Origin: an uncultured Paracoccus sp.
GTDB lineage: Bacteria > Pseudomonadota > Alphaproteobacteria > Rhodobacterales > Rhodobacteraceae
Assembly (NCBI RefSeq): GCF_947496875.1
Contig: NZ_CANMEH010000003.1
Coordinates: forward strand, 310,001-374,000
Direction: 5' to 3'
DNA length: 64,000 nt
Shown here: positions 53,131 to 63,385 of the stretch, in pieces
How the letters are laid out: each line of letters opens with the position of its first letter
Numbering within the stretch: position 1 is the first letter of the stretch
The notes under the pieces: generated by a model
Database searches by the model: none
Seen by the model: only the letters and a program-made list of their open reading frames with translations
Told to the model about the DNA's origin: nothing
Made by a program: the position numbers and the translations under genes

Positions 53131-55551
53131 ATGACCACTGCATCTTCTCCCACCACCTACGCCGTGTTGCCGCTGCGCGACATCGTCGTTTTCCCGCACA
53201 TGATCGTCCCGCTGTTTGTCGGGCGAGAGAAATCGGTTCGCGCGCTCGAAGCGGTGATGGAAGGCGACCGCCCGATCCTGCTGGCCGCCCAGAAGGACGC
53301 CGCGGAGGACGAGCCGGATCACGATGGCATCTTCCGTACCGGGGTTCTGGCCAACGTCCTGCAACTGCTGAAGCTGCCTGACGGCACCGTGAAGGTGCTG
53401 GTCGAGGGACGCGAACGCGTCATGATCACCGACTTCGTCGAGAATGACGACTATTTCGAAGCGACAGCCGAAACCCTGACCGAAGAGCCGGGTGACCTGG
53501 AAAGCGTGACCGCACTGGTGCGGACCGTCGCCGAAGAGTTCACGCGCTATGTCAAGGTGCGCAAGAACATCACCGAGGAAGCCATCTCCACGATCGGCGA
53601 GGCGCGGGAACCCGCCGCACTTGCCGACCTGGTCGCCGGCCATCTGGGGATCGACATAGAGCGCAAGCAGGATCTGCTGGACACGCTGAACGTCGCGGAG
53701 CGTCTGGAAAAGGTCTATGGCCTGATGCAGGGCGAGATGTCGGTCCTGCAGGTCGAGAAGAAGATCAAGTCGCGCGTCAAGACCCAGATGGAGAAGACGC
53801 AGCGCGAATACTACCTGAACGAGCAGATGAAGGCGATCCAGCGCGAGCTGGGCGACGGCGACGACGGCCAGACCGAACTGGCCGACCTGGAAGAACGCAT
53901 CGCGAAGACCAAGTTCAGCAAGGAAGCGCGCGAGAAGGCCGACGCCGAGCTGAAGAAGCTGAAGTCGATGTCGCCGATGTCGGCCGAGGCGACGGTCAGC
54001 CGCAACTACCTGGACTGGCTGCTGGCCCTGCCGTGGGGCGTGAAGTCGCGCACCCGGAAGGATCTGGCGCAGGCCGAGGCCGTGCTGGACGCCGATCACT
54101 ATGGTCTGGAAAAGGTCAAGGAGCGCATCGTCGAGTATCTCGCCGTCCAGAACCGGTCGACCAAGCTGAAGGGGCCGATCCTGTGCCTCGTCGGTCCGCC
54201 CGGCGTGGGCAAGACCTCGCTGGGCCGGTCGGTGGCGCGGGCGACGGGACGGGAATTCATCCGCATCAGCCTGGGCGGCGTGCGCGACGAATCCGAGATC
54301 CGCGGTCACCGGCGGACCTATATCGGGTCCATGCCCGGCAAGATCATCCAGGCGCTGAAGAAGGCCAAGACCACCAATCCGCTCATCCTGCTGGACGAGA
54401 TCGACAAGATGGGACAGGATTTCCGGGGCGACCCGGCCAGCGCCATGCTGGAGGTCCTGGACCCGGAACAGAACTCGACCTTCGTCGACCATTACCTCGA
54501 GGTCGAGTACGACCTGTCGAACGTGATGTTCGTGACCACGGCGAACAGCTACAACATGCCGGGGCCGCTGCTGGACCGGATGGAGATCATTCCGCTGTCC
54601 GGCTACACCGAGGACGAGAAGCGGGAGATCGCCAAGCAGCACCTGCTGCCCAAGCAGATCAAGGCCAATGGTCTGAAGCGGGGCGAGTTCTCGGTCACCG
54701 ACGAGGCGCTGACCCATGTCATCCGCTACTACACCCGCGAAGCGGGGGTGCGGAGCCTGGAACGCGAGATCGCCAAGCTGGCCCGCAAGGCGGTGACGCA
54801 AATCCTGAAGGGTCAGGCGACCAGCATCGAGGTGACGCCCGAAAAGGCGGCCGAGTATCTGGGCGTCCGGCGGCACCGGTATGGGCTGGCCGAACAGCAT
54901 GATCAGGTCGGTGTGGTCACGGGGCTTGCCTGGACGCAGACGGGCGGCGATCTGCTGCAGATCGAGGCGCTGAAGCTGCCGGGCAAGGGCCGGATGAAGA
55001 CGACCGGCAAGCTGGGCGACGTGATGAAGGAATCGATCGACGCGGCCTCCAGCTTCGTCCGGTCGGTGGCGCCGGAACTGGGCATTCGCCCGCCCGAATT
55101 CGAGCGGCGCGACATCCACGTTCACGTCCCCGAGGGCGCGACCCCCAAGGACGGCCCCTCGGCAGGTCTGGCCATGGTGACGTCTGTCGTCAGCGTGATG
55201 ACGGGCATTCCGGTCCGCAAGGACGTGGCGATGACCGGCGAGGTCACGCTGCGCGGCAACGCGCTCGCCATCGGCGGCCTGAAGGAGAAGCTGCTGGCGG
55301 CCCTTCGCGGCGGGATCCAGACCGTTCTGATCCCGCAGGAGAACGAAAAGGATCTGGCCGAGATCCCGGCGAACGTGAAGGAAGGGCTGACCATCATCCC
55401 CGTCTCGAACGTGCGCGAGGTCCTGCGTCACGCGCTGGTGCGGATGCCCGAGCCGCTGGAGTGGGACGAAGCAGCCGAAGAGGCCGCCGCGGCCGAGGCG
55501 GCGCGGCTGGCCGCCCGTCACGATGCGGCCAATACGGCCACCGCGCACTGA
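53131..55551 (+). CDS. lon: ATP-dependent protease Lon
   Basis: An 806-residue ring-shaped AAA+ protease that removes misfolded and regulatory proteins. The LON substrate domain opens with [20 protein letters not shown]. The Walker A motif [18 protein letters not shown] is at ~355 and Walker B in [20 protein letters not shown]. The proteolytic domain has the catalytic Ser in [19 protein letters not shown] at ~676 and Lys in [20 protein letters not shown]. The start at 53131 with AAGGA upstream is chosen over an in-frame ATG 13 codons earlier. An Ala/Glu-rich tail is extra. Confidence 0.97.
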   Translation: MTTASSPTTYAVLPLRDIVVFPHMIVPLFVGREKSVRALEAVMEGDRPILLAAQKDAAEDEPDHDGIFRTGVLANVLQLLKLPDGTVKVLVEGRERVMITDFVENDDYFEATAETLTEEPGDLESVTALVRTVAEEFTRYVKVRKNITEEAISTIGEAREPAALADLVAGHLGIDIERKQDLLDTLNVAERLEKVYGLMQGEMSVLQVEKKIKSRVKTQMEKTQREYYLNEQMKAIQRELGDGDDGQTELADLEERIAKTKFSKEAREKADAELKKLKSMSPMSAEATVSRNYLDWLLALPWGVKSRTRKDLAQAEAVLDADHYGLEKVKERIVEYLAVQNRSTKLKGPILCLVGPPGVGKTSLGRSVARATGREFIRISLGGVRDESEIRGHRRTYIGSMPGKIIQALKKAKTTNPLILLDEIDKMGQDFRGDPASAMLEVLDPEQNSTFVDHYLEVEYDLSNVMFVTTANSYNMPGPLLDRMEIIPLSGYTEDEKREIAKQHLLPKQIKANGLKRGEFSVTDEALTHVIRYYTREAGVRSLEREIAKLARKAVTQILKGQATSIEVTPEKAAEYLGVRRHRYGLAEQHDQVGVVTGLAWTQTGGDLLQIEALKLPGKGRMKTTGKLGDVMKESIDAASSFVRSVAPELGIRPPEFERRDIHVHVPEGATPKDGPSAGLAMVTSVVSVMTGIPVRKDVAMTGEVTLRGNALAIGGLKEKLLAALRGGIQTVLIPQENEKDLAEIPANVKEGLTIIPVSNVREVLRHALVRMPEPLEWDEAAEEAAAAEAARLAARHDAANTATAH

Positions 55552-55570
55552 GCTGGCCTCAAGTGATCGG

Positions 55571-55600
55571 AACGGCGGGCGAGTAATCTCGCCCGCCGTT
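55571..55600 (+). terminator. Intrinsic terminator after lon
   Basis: A perfect 13-base-pair stem (AACGGCGGGCGAG / CTCGCCCGCCGTT) with a four-base TAAT loop, followed by TT, 19 bases after the lon stop. Confidence 0.9.
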
Positions 55601-55647
55601 TTGCTGGCCGCGGGATGATCTCGGCGGAGGTTTTCTACGAAGGTGAC

Positions 55648-55676
55648 TTGCAGCGCTGTGTGACAGACGCTATCAG
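55648..55676 (+). promoter_or_regulatory. Promoter for tRNA-Val
   Basis: TTGCAG, a 17-base spacer, and TATCAG, ending nine bases before the mature tRNA start. This is a housekeeping sigma-70-type promoter placed for a very short leader. Confidence 0.5.
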
Positions 55677-55685
55677 GCCGCCACC

Positions 55686-55760
55686 GGGTGATTAGCTCAG
55701 CGGTAGAGCGCTTCGTTCACATCGAAGATGTCAGCGGTTCAAATCCGTTATCACCCACCA
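55686..55760 (+). tRNA. tRNA-Val (anticodon CAC)
   Basis: A complete cloverleaf: acceptor arm GGGTGAT/ATCACCC, D arm GCTC...GAGC, anticodon stem CTTCG/CGAAG with loop TTCACAT giving anticodon CAC, and T arm AGCGG-TTCAAAT-CCGTT. The stem has AGCGG/CCGTT with a G-T pair. The 3' CCA is encoded. It reads the valine codon GUG. No integrase or repeated 3' end follows, so this tRNA is not an occupied integration site. Confidence 0.97.
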
Positions 55761-55769
55761 TCATTCCTG

Positions 55770-55803
55770 GAGCGCCAAGGCCGTTTGCTCGGCCTTGGCG
55801 CTC
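55770..55803 (+). terminator. Intrinsic terminator after tRNA-Val
   Basis: A perfect 14-base-pair stem (GAGCGCCAAGGCCG / CGGCCTTGGCGCTC) with a six-base loop and a short TTT run after it, starting nine bases beyond the tRNA end. Confidence 0.88.
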
Positions 55804-55988
55804 TTTCGTTGTCATTCCGGACGTCTTCGGAACGACCCTGTGAGATACCCGTGTGACCGCACGGGCGGCAGGTTGGCACGGCCGGGCGACACGGGGCGCC
55901 AGGCCCGAGCCGACCAGAGCACTTGCCACGTCGCGGTTTCGTCGCTGCTCAGAGCACAAGCAGACGGCAACCGACTGTTTGCAGATCC

Positions 55989-57635
55989 TCACGCGTTCCC
56001 GTCGCTGCTGGTCTCCGTAACCGTGTCGAAGTCGCTCAGCGCTGGACGCTTGCCCACCGTGACGTGATCGATGTCCTCTGCGGCGAAGCCACGGATTAAC
56101 GCCGGGATCATCATGCACACGAGCACGAAGATCGGCAGTCCGACGACCGTGATGACCTCCTGCAAAGCGGTCAGTCCTGCCTCACCTGCCAGCAGGATCA
56201 GCATCGCGGCGATCGCTCCCTCAGCCACCCCCCAGAACACGCGCTGCCGCACCGGGCCCGGCTCTGGCGTTCCGGTGCAGAGCATGTCCACCACGAGCGA
56301 CGCCGAGTCCGATGACGTCGCGAAGAAGATCGCGACGACCACCACCGCGATCCCCTGCATCAGCGTTGCCCAGGGCAATTCGGCAAAGAACGCGAACATG
56401 GCCAGGGGCACGGATTCCGACACGGCCCGGCTGATGGCACCTGCATCGGCCCCCATCGCCGCACGCGCCGCCTGGCCCAACCCGTCAATCTGCATGGCCT
56501 GCCAGCCGAAGATCGCGAACCACACGACCGTGAAAAGCGTCGGCGCCAGCAGCACGCCGAAGACGAACTCGCGCACCGTGCGGCCACGCGAAATCCGCGC
56601 GACGAAGATGCCAATGAACGGCGACCACGTCACGGTCCACGCCCAGTAGAAAACCGTCCAGCTGCCCTGCCAGCCCCAGGGACCGGTCGCCATCCCTTCG
56701 CCGTGCAGCATGTCGTTCCAGAACGCGAGGCGCGGCAGGTTCGACATGTAGAGGCCGATCGTCTCGACGATGCCGCGCAGCAGGAAGAGGGTGCTTCCGG
56801 TCACCAGCACGAACACCATCAGCGCAACGGCGATGCCGATGTTGATGTTCGAGAGCAGCTTCACGCCCTTGTCCAGCCCCGCCACGATGGATGCCGTCGC
56901 GACGGCTGTCAGGGTGACCAGGATGGCGACGCGTAGCATGACACTGTTGCCGATCCCGAAAAGCTCGGAAATCCCGGCGGCCACCTGCGACGAGCCCAGA
57001 CCCAGCGAGACGGCCACCCCGAACAGCGTGCCGAGGATCGAGGCGATGTCGATGGCCTTGCCCACCGGGCCGTGGATGCGCTCGCGCAGCAGGGGATAGA
57101 AGACGGAACTCACCCGGATCGGCAGGTCGTAGCGATTGATGAAATACCCGAATGCCAGCCCCGGGAGCGTGAAGATCGTCCAGGTATGCAGCGCAAGATG
57201 GTAGAGCGAGATCGAGATTGCGTCTTGCGCCGCCTGCACCGTGAAGGGCTCGACCCCCGGAAGGGGCGGACTCTGGTAATGGCTGATCGGCTCGGCCACG
57301 CCCCAGAACATCAGCACGGTGCCGATGCCTCCGGCAAACAGCATCGTGAACCACGACACATTCGAGTATTCGGGCCAAGAGCTGCGTGGTCCAAGCCGGA
57401 TATGGCCGTGGCGCGACATGGCCGCCCAGATCAGGAAGCCCAGCCAGACGTTTACGCCCAGAATGAAGAACCAGCCGAGGTTCGTCACAATCCAGGTGCG
57501 TCCGTCCGAAAACGCGGCGCCGATCGTCTGGGGCATCGCAACAAGCAGGATGACGAACAGCAGAGACAGTCCGGCGGACACAAAGAAAATGACAGGATCG
57601 CCCCTAAGTCCAAGTCGCGCCATCCAGTTCTGCAT
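55989..57635 (-). CDS. BCCT-family betaine/choline/carnitine-type transporter
   Basis: A 548-residue transporter with about twelve membrane helices (LeuT-like fold). The BCCT signature is present in SWTVFYWAWTVTWSPFIGIF followed by ARISRGRTVREF. One Trp of the usual aromatic YWAWW stretch is Thr here, which may affect the substrate. GIGTVLMFWGVAEPISHY and LGLGSSQVAAGISELFGIG are typical. Substrates could be glycine betaine, choline, carnitine or DMSP. AAAGGA precedes the ATG. There is no long osmosensory C-terminal domain. It is 207 bases downstream of hisE and may be transcribed separately. Confidence 0.93.
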   Translation of the reverse strand: MQNWMARLGLRGDPVIFFVSAGLSLLFVILLVAMPQTIGAAFSDGRTWIVTNLGWFFILGVNVWLGFLIWAAMSRHGHIRLGPRSSWPEYSNVSWFTMLFAGGIGTVLMFWGVAEPISHYQSPPLPGVEPFTVQAAQDAISISLYHLALHTWTIFTLPGLAFGYFINRYDLPIRVSSVFYPLLRERIHGPVGKAIDIASILGTLFGVAVSLGLGSSQVAAGISELFGIGNSVMLRVAILVTLTAVATASIVAGLDKGVKLLSNINIGIAVALMVFVLVTGSTLFLLRGIVETIGLYMSNLPRLAFWNDMLHGEGMATGPWGWQGSWTVFYWAWTVTWSPFIGIFVARISRGRTVREFVFGVLLAPTLFTVVWFAIFGWQAMQIDGLGQAARAAMGADAGAISRAVSESVPLAMFAFFAELPWATLMQGIAVVVVAIFFATSSDSASLVVDMLCTGTPEPGPVRQRVFWGVAEGAIAAMLILLAGEAGLTALQEVITVVGLPIFVLVCMMIPALIRGFAAEDIDHVTVGKRPALSDFDTVTETSSDGNA

Positions 57636-57842
57636 CAGACCCGTCCTTTCATGTCGGCCAGTTTCGTCCCTCGGTCACGTTCAAGCCGTGCGGCGGTGAA
57701 AGCGTTCCCTTCTGCCGCGATTCCTGGTCAGCCATGCTGCGGAGCAATGGCTCGGTTACAACCCGATTCCGGTCCGAAGTCGCCGGTTTAGGACCGTTTC
57801 CCGACATCCTGCGAAGTGCCGCCCGCCCTGAGGCGGCTCCTG

Positions 57843-58181
57843 TCACTCCGGCTGGCTGCCCGCCCGTGCCGCCTTTTCGGTCAGACCCGATTGCGCCTCG
57901 CGCCGCTCCAACTCGTCCCAGACGGCGGCCAGGGGAACCTCGCAGGCTGCCAGCATAACCAGCAGGTGATAGAGGGTGTCGGCCGCTTCGGCGGCCAGAC
58001 GCGTTCGGTCGCCGCGGACCGCCTCGATGATGGCCTCGACCGCTTCTTCGCCGAATTTCTCGGCGCATTTTGCCGGCCCCCTGGCCAGCAGTTGCGCAGT
58101 CCAGCTGGTTGCCGGATCGGCACCGCGGCGCGTGTCCACCGTTGCGGCTAGGCGGTCCAGCGGATGCGAGTCCGTGCCCAT
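57843..58181 (-). CDS. hisE: Phosphoribosyl-ATP pyrophosphatase
   Basis: The second step of histidine synthesis, hydrolysing PR-ATP to PR-AMP. 112 residues, all-helical MazG-like fold: [20 protein letters not shown] and [20 protein letters not shown] carry the acidic metal ligands (E-E-x-x-E and E-x-x-D). The ATG at 58181 is two bases after the hisF stop; an in-frame GTG at 58187 overlapping that stop is also possible. A separate hisI is not in the window. Confidence 0.94.
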   Translation of the reverse strand: MGTDSHPLDRLAATVDTRRGADPATSWTAQLLARGPAKCAEKFGEEAVEAIIEAVRGDRTRLAAEAADTLYHLLVMLAACEVPLAAVWDELERREAQSGLTEKAARAGSQPE

Positions 58182-58183
58182 CG

Positions 58184-58942
58184 TCACAGCCGCATCGGGA
58201 TGCCGGCGGCCGCCATGTGGGCCTTGGCCTCGGCAATCGTGTGGGTGCCGAAGTGAAAGATCGAGGCGGCCAGAACGGCACTGGCGTGGCCTTCAGTTAC
58301 ACCCTCGACGAGATGATCCAGCGTGCCGACCCCGCCCGAGGCGATCACCGGCACCGGCACCGCGTCGGCGATGGCCCGCGTCAGCTCCAGATTGAAGCCC
58401 GTGCGTGTGCCATCGCGGTCCATGCTGGTCAGCAGGATCTCGCCCGCACCCTGCGCCGCGACCGTGCGGGCGAACTCCACCGCGTCGATCCCGGTCGGGC
58501 GGCGGCCGCCATGGGTGAAGATCTCCCAGCGACCCGGGGCGACGGTCTTGGCGTCGATCGCGCAGACGATGCACTGGCTGCCGAACCGCGCGGCGGCCTC
58601 GGCCACAACGGTTGGGTCCGCCACCGCGGCCGAATTGAAGCTGACCTTGTCCGCCCCGGCCAGCAGCAGGTCGCGCACGTCGCGATGGCTGCGCACGCCG
58701 CCCCCGACGGTCAGCGGGATGAAGCACTGCTCGGCGGTGCGGGTTACCAGATCGTACATGGTCCCGCGATTTTCGTGGGTCGCGTGGATGTCCAGAAAGC
58801 AGATCTCGTCCGCCCCGGCAGCATCATAGGCGCGTGCCGCCTCGACCGGGTCGCCGGCGTCGATCAGATCGACGAAGTTCACCCCCTTGACCACGCGGCC
58901 GTCGGCCACGTCGAGACAGGGAATGATCCGGGTCTTCAGCAT
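58184..58942 (-). CDS. hisF: Imidazole glycerol phosphate synthase cyclase subunit
   Basis: The TIM-barrel half of IGP synthase; uses ammonia from HisH to make IGP and AICAR. 252 residues. The catalytic Asp near the start is in [19 protein letters not shown], and the second in [20 protein letters not shown]; the phosphate loops are [20 protein letters not shown] and [16 protein letters not shown]. An AGAGGAAG site precedes the ATG. It forms a pair with hisE; hisH and hisA are not seen before it. Confidence 0.97.
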   Translation of the reverse strand: MLKTRIIPCLDVADGRVVKGVNFVDLIDAGDPVEAARAYDAAGADEICFLDIHATHENRGTMYDLVTRTAEQCFIPLTVGGGVRSHRDVRDLLLAGADKVSFNSAAVADPTVVAEAAARFGSQCIVCAIDAKTVAPGRWEIFTHGGRRPTGIDAVEFARTVAAQGAGEILLTSMDRDGTRTGFNLELTRAIADAVPVPVIASGGVGTLDHLVEGVTEGHASAVLAASIFHFGTHTIAEAKAHMAAAGIPMRL

Positions 58943-59073
58943 CGGCTTCCTCTCGCGCGCCTAGCGCCTGAATGGGCAGGGCACGGGACGAAGTCAACAA
59001 TGCGCTGCGAATGCAGGCCGCCTCTCCCATCCGTCGCTGGACCTCACCGGGCGCCCTGTCTTAGAACGGCAGC

Positions 59074-59556
59074 ATGCTGAGAACGGTCCTGTTCCTGTCC
59101 TGTCTGGTGCCGCTGTGCCCCTCGCCTGCCGTGGCGGAAGGGGTGCTGTTCGTGCTGGACCAGTCGCAGCTGCCCTTTGATCTGGGGCCCGGGGCGCGAG
59201 CCAACTCCCCCGCCAATGTGCGCAACGCGCCATCGCAGTTCCCCAACTCTGCGGGGAATCGGGCGAACGCCGCAGGGGCGCCGGGCAACGCGCCGTCGAA
59301 CTCCGCGAACGCTCCAGGCGGTGCAAATGCCGTCTATACGCCTGATGGCGATTACGCCGGCTATGCCGTGCAGGCCGGCGGGGCACTGAACCTGTTTTCT
59401 GCCGGCGGTCGGCGTGTCGCCTATCAGCCCGCCGGCGGGCACACCAAGAGCCTGTTCTCGATCCAGGGGCAATGGTGCGGGACGGTGTCGCGGGACGCCA
59501 CTGGCGGGCACGCGTTCGGGATGACGCTGGAATGCGCCCGGCGGGTGTTCGACTGA
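59074..59556 (+). CDS. Secreted protein with degenerate Asn-rich repeats
   Basis: A 160-residue exported protein. The signal peptide (MLRTVLFLSCLVPLCPSPAVA) is clear. Residues ~43-85 are low complexity: short units of about six to eight residues built around Asn with Ser/Ala/Pro (NSPANVRNAPSQFPNS and so on). A small Tyr/Gly-rich domain follows (YTPDGDYAGYAVQAGGALNL, FSAGGRRVAYQPAGGHTKSL), ending with two Cys that may pair. I do not know its function; similar Asn-Ser-Pro repeat proteins occur in other alphaproteobacteria. It is divergent from hisF. Its ribosome site is weak. Confidence 0.72.
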   Translation: MLRTVLFLSCLVPLCPSPAVAEGVLFVLDQSQLPFDLGPGARANSPANVRNAPSQFPNSAGNRANAAGAPGNAPSNSANAPGGANAVYTPDGDYAGYAVQAGGALNLFSAGGRRVAYQPAGGHTKSLFSIQGQWCGTVSRDATGGHAFGMTLECARRVFD

Positions 59557-59577
59557 CGGGCCCGGCCGTGACGCCGT

Positions 59578-62500
59578 TCAGCGCGGACGCGGCTTTCCCT
59601 TGCGGTCGAAGACGGAGCGCGCAGCCTTCGACCGGGCGGCCCCACGCTGGTCGTCATTGGTCCCGAGTCGTTTGCCCGACGGTACGGTGACGTCAACGGG
59701 CTGACGCGGACCCTTTCCGGCGCTGGACCCGCCGGTCTTGCCGACGTTTGTCCCGGCTGAACGCCCGGATCGGCTGGAAAGGCCACCTGCCTTCGGCTCA
59801 TCCTTCGCCGTTTCACCGGCGCGTCGCTTGGTGGAGCCCGGCTGCGGGGCCTCCTGTCCGACCTTGGCCTTGGCGGCCAGATCCCGGGCGACCGCGAACG
59901 CGCCCTTGATCCGCTCCGCGTCGGATTTCCAGTCGCGCTGAACGATCACCTTGTTGTCGGCGATTCTGGCCAGCCCGCGCTGTTCGGCCAGAAACTCGAC
60001 CAGACCGGCTGGGTTGGGGAACTTGTTCAGGTGGAACTGGACCGTTGCGCCCTTGGGACCGGCGTCCAGCCGGGCGATATTGGCCCGCTTGGCCATCGCC
60101 TTGATCCGGATGACCAGCAGCAGCGTGTTCACTTCGCGCGGCAGGGCGCCGAAGCGGTCGATCAGCTCGGCGGCAAAACCTTCCAGATCTACCTTCGTGG
60201 TCAGCTGCGACAGCCGCCGGTACAGTTCCAGCCGCACGTCGAGGTCGGGGATGTAGCTTTCCGGAATGGTAACCGGCACGCCCAGGTTCAGTTGCGGCGC
60301 CCATTCGTCCTCGGGCGTGCCCTCGATCTCGCCCGATTTCAGCTTGGCGATCGCCTCCTCCAGCATCTGCTGGTACAGTTCGAAGCCGACCTCCTTGATG
60401 TGCCCCGACTGTTCCTCGCCCAGCAGGTTGCCGGCGCCGCGCAGATCCAGGTCCTGGCTGGCCAGGTTGAAGCCGGCGCCCAGGCTGTCGATTGAGCCCA
60501 GGAACTTGAGCCGCCGAACCGCCTGCGGGGTCAGCGGCACCCGGGGTTTGGTGGTCAGATAGCAATAGGCGCGGGTCTTGGACCGTCCGACCCGGCCGCG
60601 GATCTGATAGAGCTGCGCCAACCCGAACATGTCGGCCCGCCAGACGACCATGGTGTTGGCCCGTGGGATATCGAGCCCGCTCTCCACGATCGACGTGGCC
60701 AGCAGCACGTCATGACTGCCGTCGTAGAAAGCGTTCATCCGCTGGTCCAGATCGCCTGCGGCCAGCTGCCCATGCGCGACGATGGTCGTGACCTCGGGCA
60801 CATGTTCCTTCAGCCAGTCCTCGACCTCGGGCAGATCCGACAGGCGCGGCACGACGAAGAAGCTCTGCCCGCCGCGATATTTCTCGCGCAGCAGGGCCTC
60901 GCGGATCGTGACGCTGTCGAATTCGCTGACATAGGTGCGGATCGCCAGCCGGTCGACGGGCGGCGTGCCGATCACCGACAAGTCCCGCACCCCGGTCAGA
61001 GACAACTGCAGCGTGCGCGGAATGGGCGTGGCGGTCAGGGTCAGTACGTGGATGTCCGAGCGCAGTTCCTTCAGCCGTTCCTTGTGGGCGACGCCGAAAT
61101 GCTGCTCCTCGTCGATGATCAGCAGCCCCAGATCCTTGAACCTGACCTGCTTGGCCAGTACGGCGTGGGTGCCGACGACCACGTCGATGCTGCCATCGGC
61201 CAATCCGGCGCGCGTCGCCGCTGCATCCTTTGCCCCGACGAAGCGCGACAGCGGCCGGACCGCCACGGCGGTGCCGCGGAAACGGTCGGCAAAGCTGCGG
61301 TAATGCTGGCGGGCCAGCAGCGTCGTCGGGGCGACAACGGCCACCTGCTTGCCCTGACTCGCGGCAACGAAGGCCGCGCGCATCGCGACCTCGGTCTTGC
61401 CGAAGCCGACATCGCCGACAATCAGCCGGTCCATCGGGCGGCCCGCAGCCAGATCCTGGGTCACGTCCTCGATCGCGGCCATCTGGTCGTCGGTTTCGGC
61501 GTAGGGGAACCGGGCCGCGAATGCCTCCCACTCGTGGTGCTCCGGCTCCAGCACGGGGGCGGCGCGCAGGATGCGTTCGGCCGCGACGCGCATCAGCTTG
61601 TCCGCGATCAGCCGGATGCGTTCCTTCAGCCGTGCCTTTCGGGCCTGCCACGCGCCCCCGCCCAGCCGGTCGAGCAGCCCTTCTTCATGCCCGTAGCGGG
61701 TCAGCAGTTCGATATTCTCGACCGGCAGGTACAACCGGTCGCCCCCCGCATATTCCAGTGCGACACAGTCATGCGGAACGCCAAGGGCCTGGATCGTCTC
61801 CAGCCCCATGTATCGCCCGATGCCGTGTTCGACATGGACCACCAGATCGCCCGGACTGAGCGACGTCGTGTCCTTCAGGAAATTATCGGCGCGGCGCCGC
61901 TTTCGCGCGCCCCGGATCAGCCGGTCGCCCAGAACGTCCTGTTCCGAAATCACCGCCAGCGGCCCCGTGGCCTGTCCGTCTGCCACGAAGCCTTCGTCCA
62001 GTGGCCAGACGGCAAGCCCCAGCGCCCCGGTGCGATCCTGCAGGTTACGGATGTCTGCAATCGGGACCGCGGCGGTCAGCCCTTCGTCGCCCAGCAGACC
62101 CGCCAGGCGGTCCCGGGCGCCTTCGGAAAAGGTCGCTATGACGACGCGGCGGTCCTTCTGCAGGCTGCGGACGTGATCGGCCAGGGCCGCGAACAGGTCG
62201 GTCTTCTCGGCCTGCCGTTCCGGCGCGAAGTTCCGGCCGGCCCGTCCACCCGCATCCAGCACCCGGGGGCCGGGCGGTTGCCGGAGCACGGACAGACGCA
62301 GCACCCGGTGTCGCGCAAGCCAGCCGTCCCACTCCGCCTCGTCCGGGAACATGGCAGCCGGCGGGACCGGGCGATAGACGCTGTCGGCCCCCCGCCGGGT
62401 CATCGCCTCGCGCCGGGCGTCATACTGTTCGGTGACCGTATGCCAGCGGCCGGCCCGCACCTGGTCGAGATGATCGTCCAGAACGACCGAGGCATCCGGC

Positions 62501-63306
62501 AGATAATCGAACAGGCTGTCCAGCCCGTCGTGGAACCAGGGCAGCCAGTGCTCCATCCCCGCGGTTTTCTGTCCGGCACTGACAGCCTCGTACAGGGGGT
62601 CGTTGCCACCGCCGCCATATTCCGCACGATAGGTGGTGCGAAAACGGGTGATGGCGTCGTCGTCCAGCACCACCTCGGACACCGGCGCGATCTCGATCCG
62701 GTCGATGCTGCCCAGCGACCGCTGGGTTTCGGGGTCGAAGCGGCGGATCCCGTCCAGAACGTCCCCGAAAAGGTCCAGCCGCACCGGCCCGGTCCCCCCG
62801 GGGGGGAAGATGTCGATGATCCCGCCGCGCACGGCGTAGTCGCCGGGTTCCGTGACCGTGGGCGCCTGCGAAAAGCCCATCTGGACCAGGAAGGCGCGCA
62901 GCCGGGCCTCGTCCACCCGTTCACCCTTAGCCGCGGCAAAGCTGGCGCGACGGACCATGCCACGGGCCGGCACCCGCTGCATCGCCGCGTTCAGCGTCGT
63001 CAGCAGCACGAACGGCGGGCGAACCGCACCGGAAGCCAGCGCCGAAAGCACCTGCAGGCGCTGCGCCATGATCTCGCCCGATGGCGACACCCGGTCATAG
63101 GGGGTGGTGTCCCAGGCGGGGAATTCCAGCACCGCCAGTGCCGGCGCAAAGAACGCCAGCGCTGCACGGGTCGCAGCCATCCGCCGGTCATCGCGGGCCA
63201 CGTGAATGACGGGGCCGCCACGATCGGCCGCGACCGCCGTCTCGCGCGCAATCAGCGCGGCGTCCATGCCCTCGGGCGCACCGGACAGGATCAGATGGTC
63301 GGCCAT
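59578..63306 (-). CDS. mfd: Transcription-repair coupling factor Mfd
   Basis: A 1242-residue DNA translocase that removes RNA polymerase stalled at lesions and recruits UvrA. UvrB-like N-terminal part; the RNA polymerase-binding domain is around GDLVVHVEHGIGRYMGLETI (~490). The helicase motor has Walker A IVGDVGFGKTEVAMRAAFVA at ~637, LLIIDEEQHFGVAHKERLKE (DEEQ), TATPIPRTLQLS and QIRGRVGRSKTRAYCYL. The D7 domain follows. The last ~95 residues are a basic Lys/Arg/Gly/Ser tail beyond the usual ~1150-residue length. The ribosome site is weak. Confidence 0.97.
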   Translation of the reverse strand: MADHLILSGAPEGMDAALIARETAVAADRGGPVIHVARDDRRMAATRAALAFFAPALAVLEFPAWDTTPYDRVSPSGEIMAQRLQVLSALASGAVRPPFVLLTTLNAAMQRVPARGMVRRASFAAAKGERVDEARLRAFLVQMGFSQAPTVTEPGDYAVRGGIIDIFPPGGTGPVRLDLFGDVLDGIRRFDPETQRSLGSIDRIEIAPVSEVVLDDDAITRFRTTYRAEYGGGGNDPLYEAVSAGQKTAGMEHWLPWFHDGLDSLFDYLPDASVVLDDHLDQVRAGRWHTVTEQYDARREAMTRRGADSVYRPVPPAAMFPDEAEWDGWLARHRVLRLSVLRQPPGPRVLDAGGRAGRNFAPERQAEKTDLFAALADHVRSLQKDRRVVIATFSEGARDRLAGLLGDEGLTAAVPIADIRNLQDRTGALGLAVWPLDEGFVADGQATGPLAVISEQDVLGDRLIRGARKRRRADNFLKDTTSLSPGDLVVHVEHGIGRYMGLETIQALGVPHDCVALEYAGGDRLYLPVENIELLTRYGHEEGLLDRLGGGAWQARKARLKERIRLIADKLMRVAAERILRAAPVLEPEHHEWEAFAARFPYAETDDQMAAIEDVTQDLAAGRPMDRLIVGDVGFGKTEVAMRAAFVAASQGKQVAVVAPTTLLARQHYRSFADRFRGTAVAVRPLSRFVGAKDAAATRAGLADGSIDVVVGTHAVLAKQVRFKDLGLLIIDEEQHFGVAHKERLKELRSDIHVLTLTATPIPRTLQLSLTGVRDLSVIGTPPVDRLAIRTYVSEFDSVTIREALLREKYRGGQSFFVVPRLSDLPEVEDWLKEHVPEVTTIVAHGQLAAGDLDQRMNAFYDGSHDVLLATSIVESGLDIPRANTMVVWRADMFGLAQLYQIRGRVGRSKTRAYCYLTTKPRVPLTPQAVRRLKFLGSIDSLGAGFNLASQDLDLRGAGNLLGEEQSGHIKEVGFELYQQMLEEAIAKLKSGEIEGTPEDEWAPQLNLGVPVTIPESYIPDLDVRLELYRRLSQLTTKVDLEGFAAELIDRFGALPREVNTLLLVIRIKAMAKRANIARLDAGPKGATVQFHLNKFPNPAGLVEFLAEQRGLARIADNKVIVQRDWKSDAERIKGAFAVARDLAAKAKVGQEAPQPGSTKRRAGETAKDEPKAGGLSSRSGRSAGTNVGKTGGSSAGKGPRQPVDVTVPSGKRLGTNDDQRGAARSKAARSVFDRKGKPRPR

Positions 63307-63385
63307 GCCGGTCAGGTAACCGGCGGGCAGGCGGAGTCAAGCGGCCAGAGCAGGGTCATTCGGGTCCAGGAAGTCGAAGAGGCGG

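Noticed and set aside
55686..55988. tRNA-Val as a possible integration site for a mobile element.
   Set aside because: No integrase, no repeated tRNA 3' end and no change in base composition follow; only a terminator and a gene-free 185 bases.
55717..56118. A minus-strand ORF ending in GDNGFEPLTSSM.
   Set aside because: This ending is the familiar false translation of the strand opposite a tRNA gene; the ORF covers tRNA-Val and the end of the BCCT gene.
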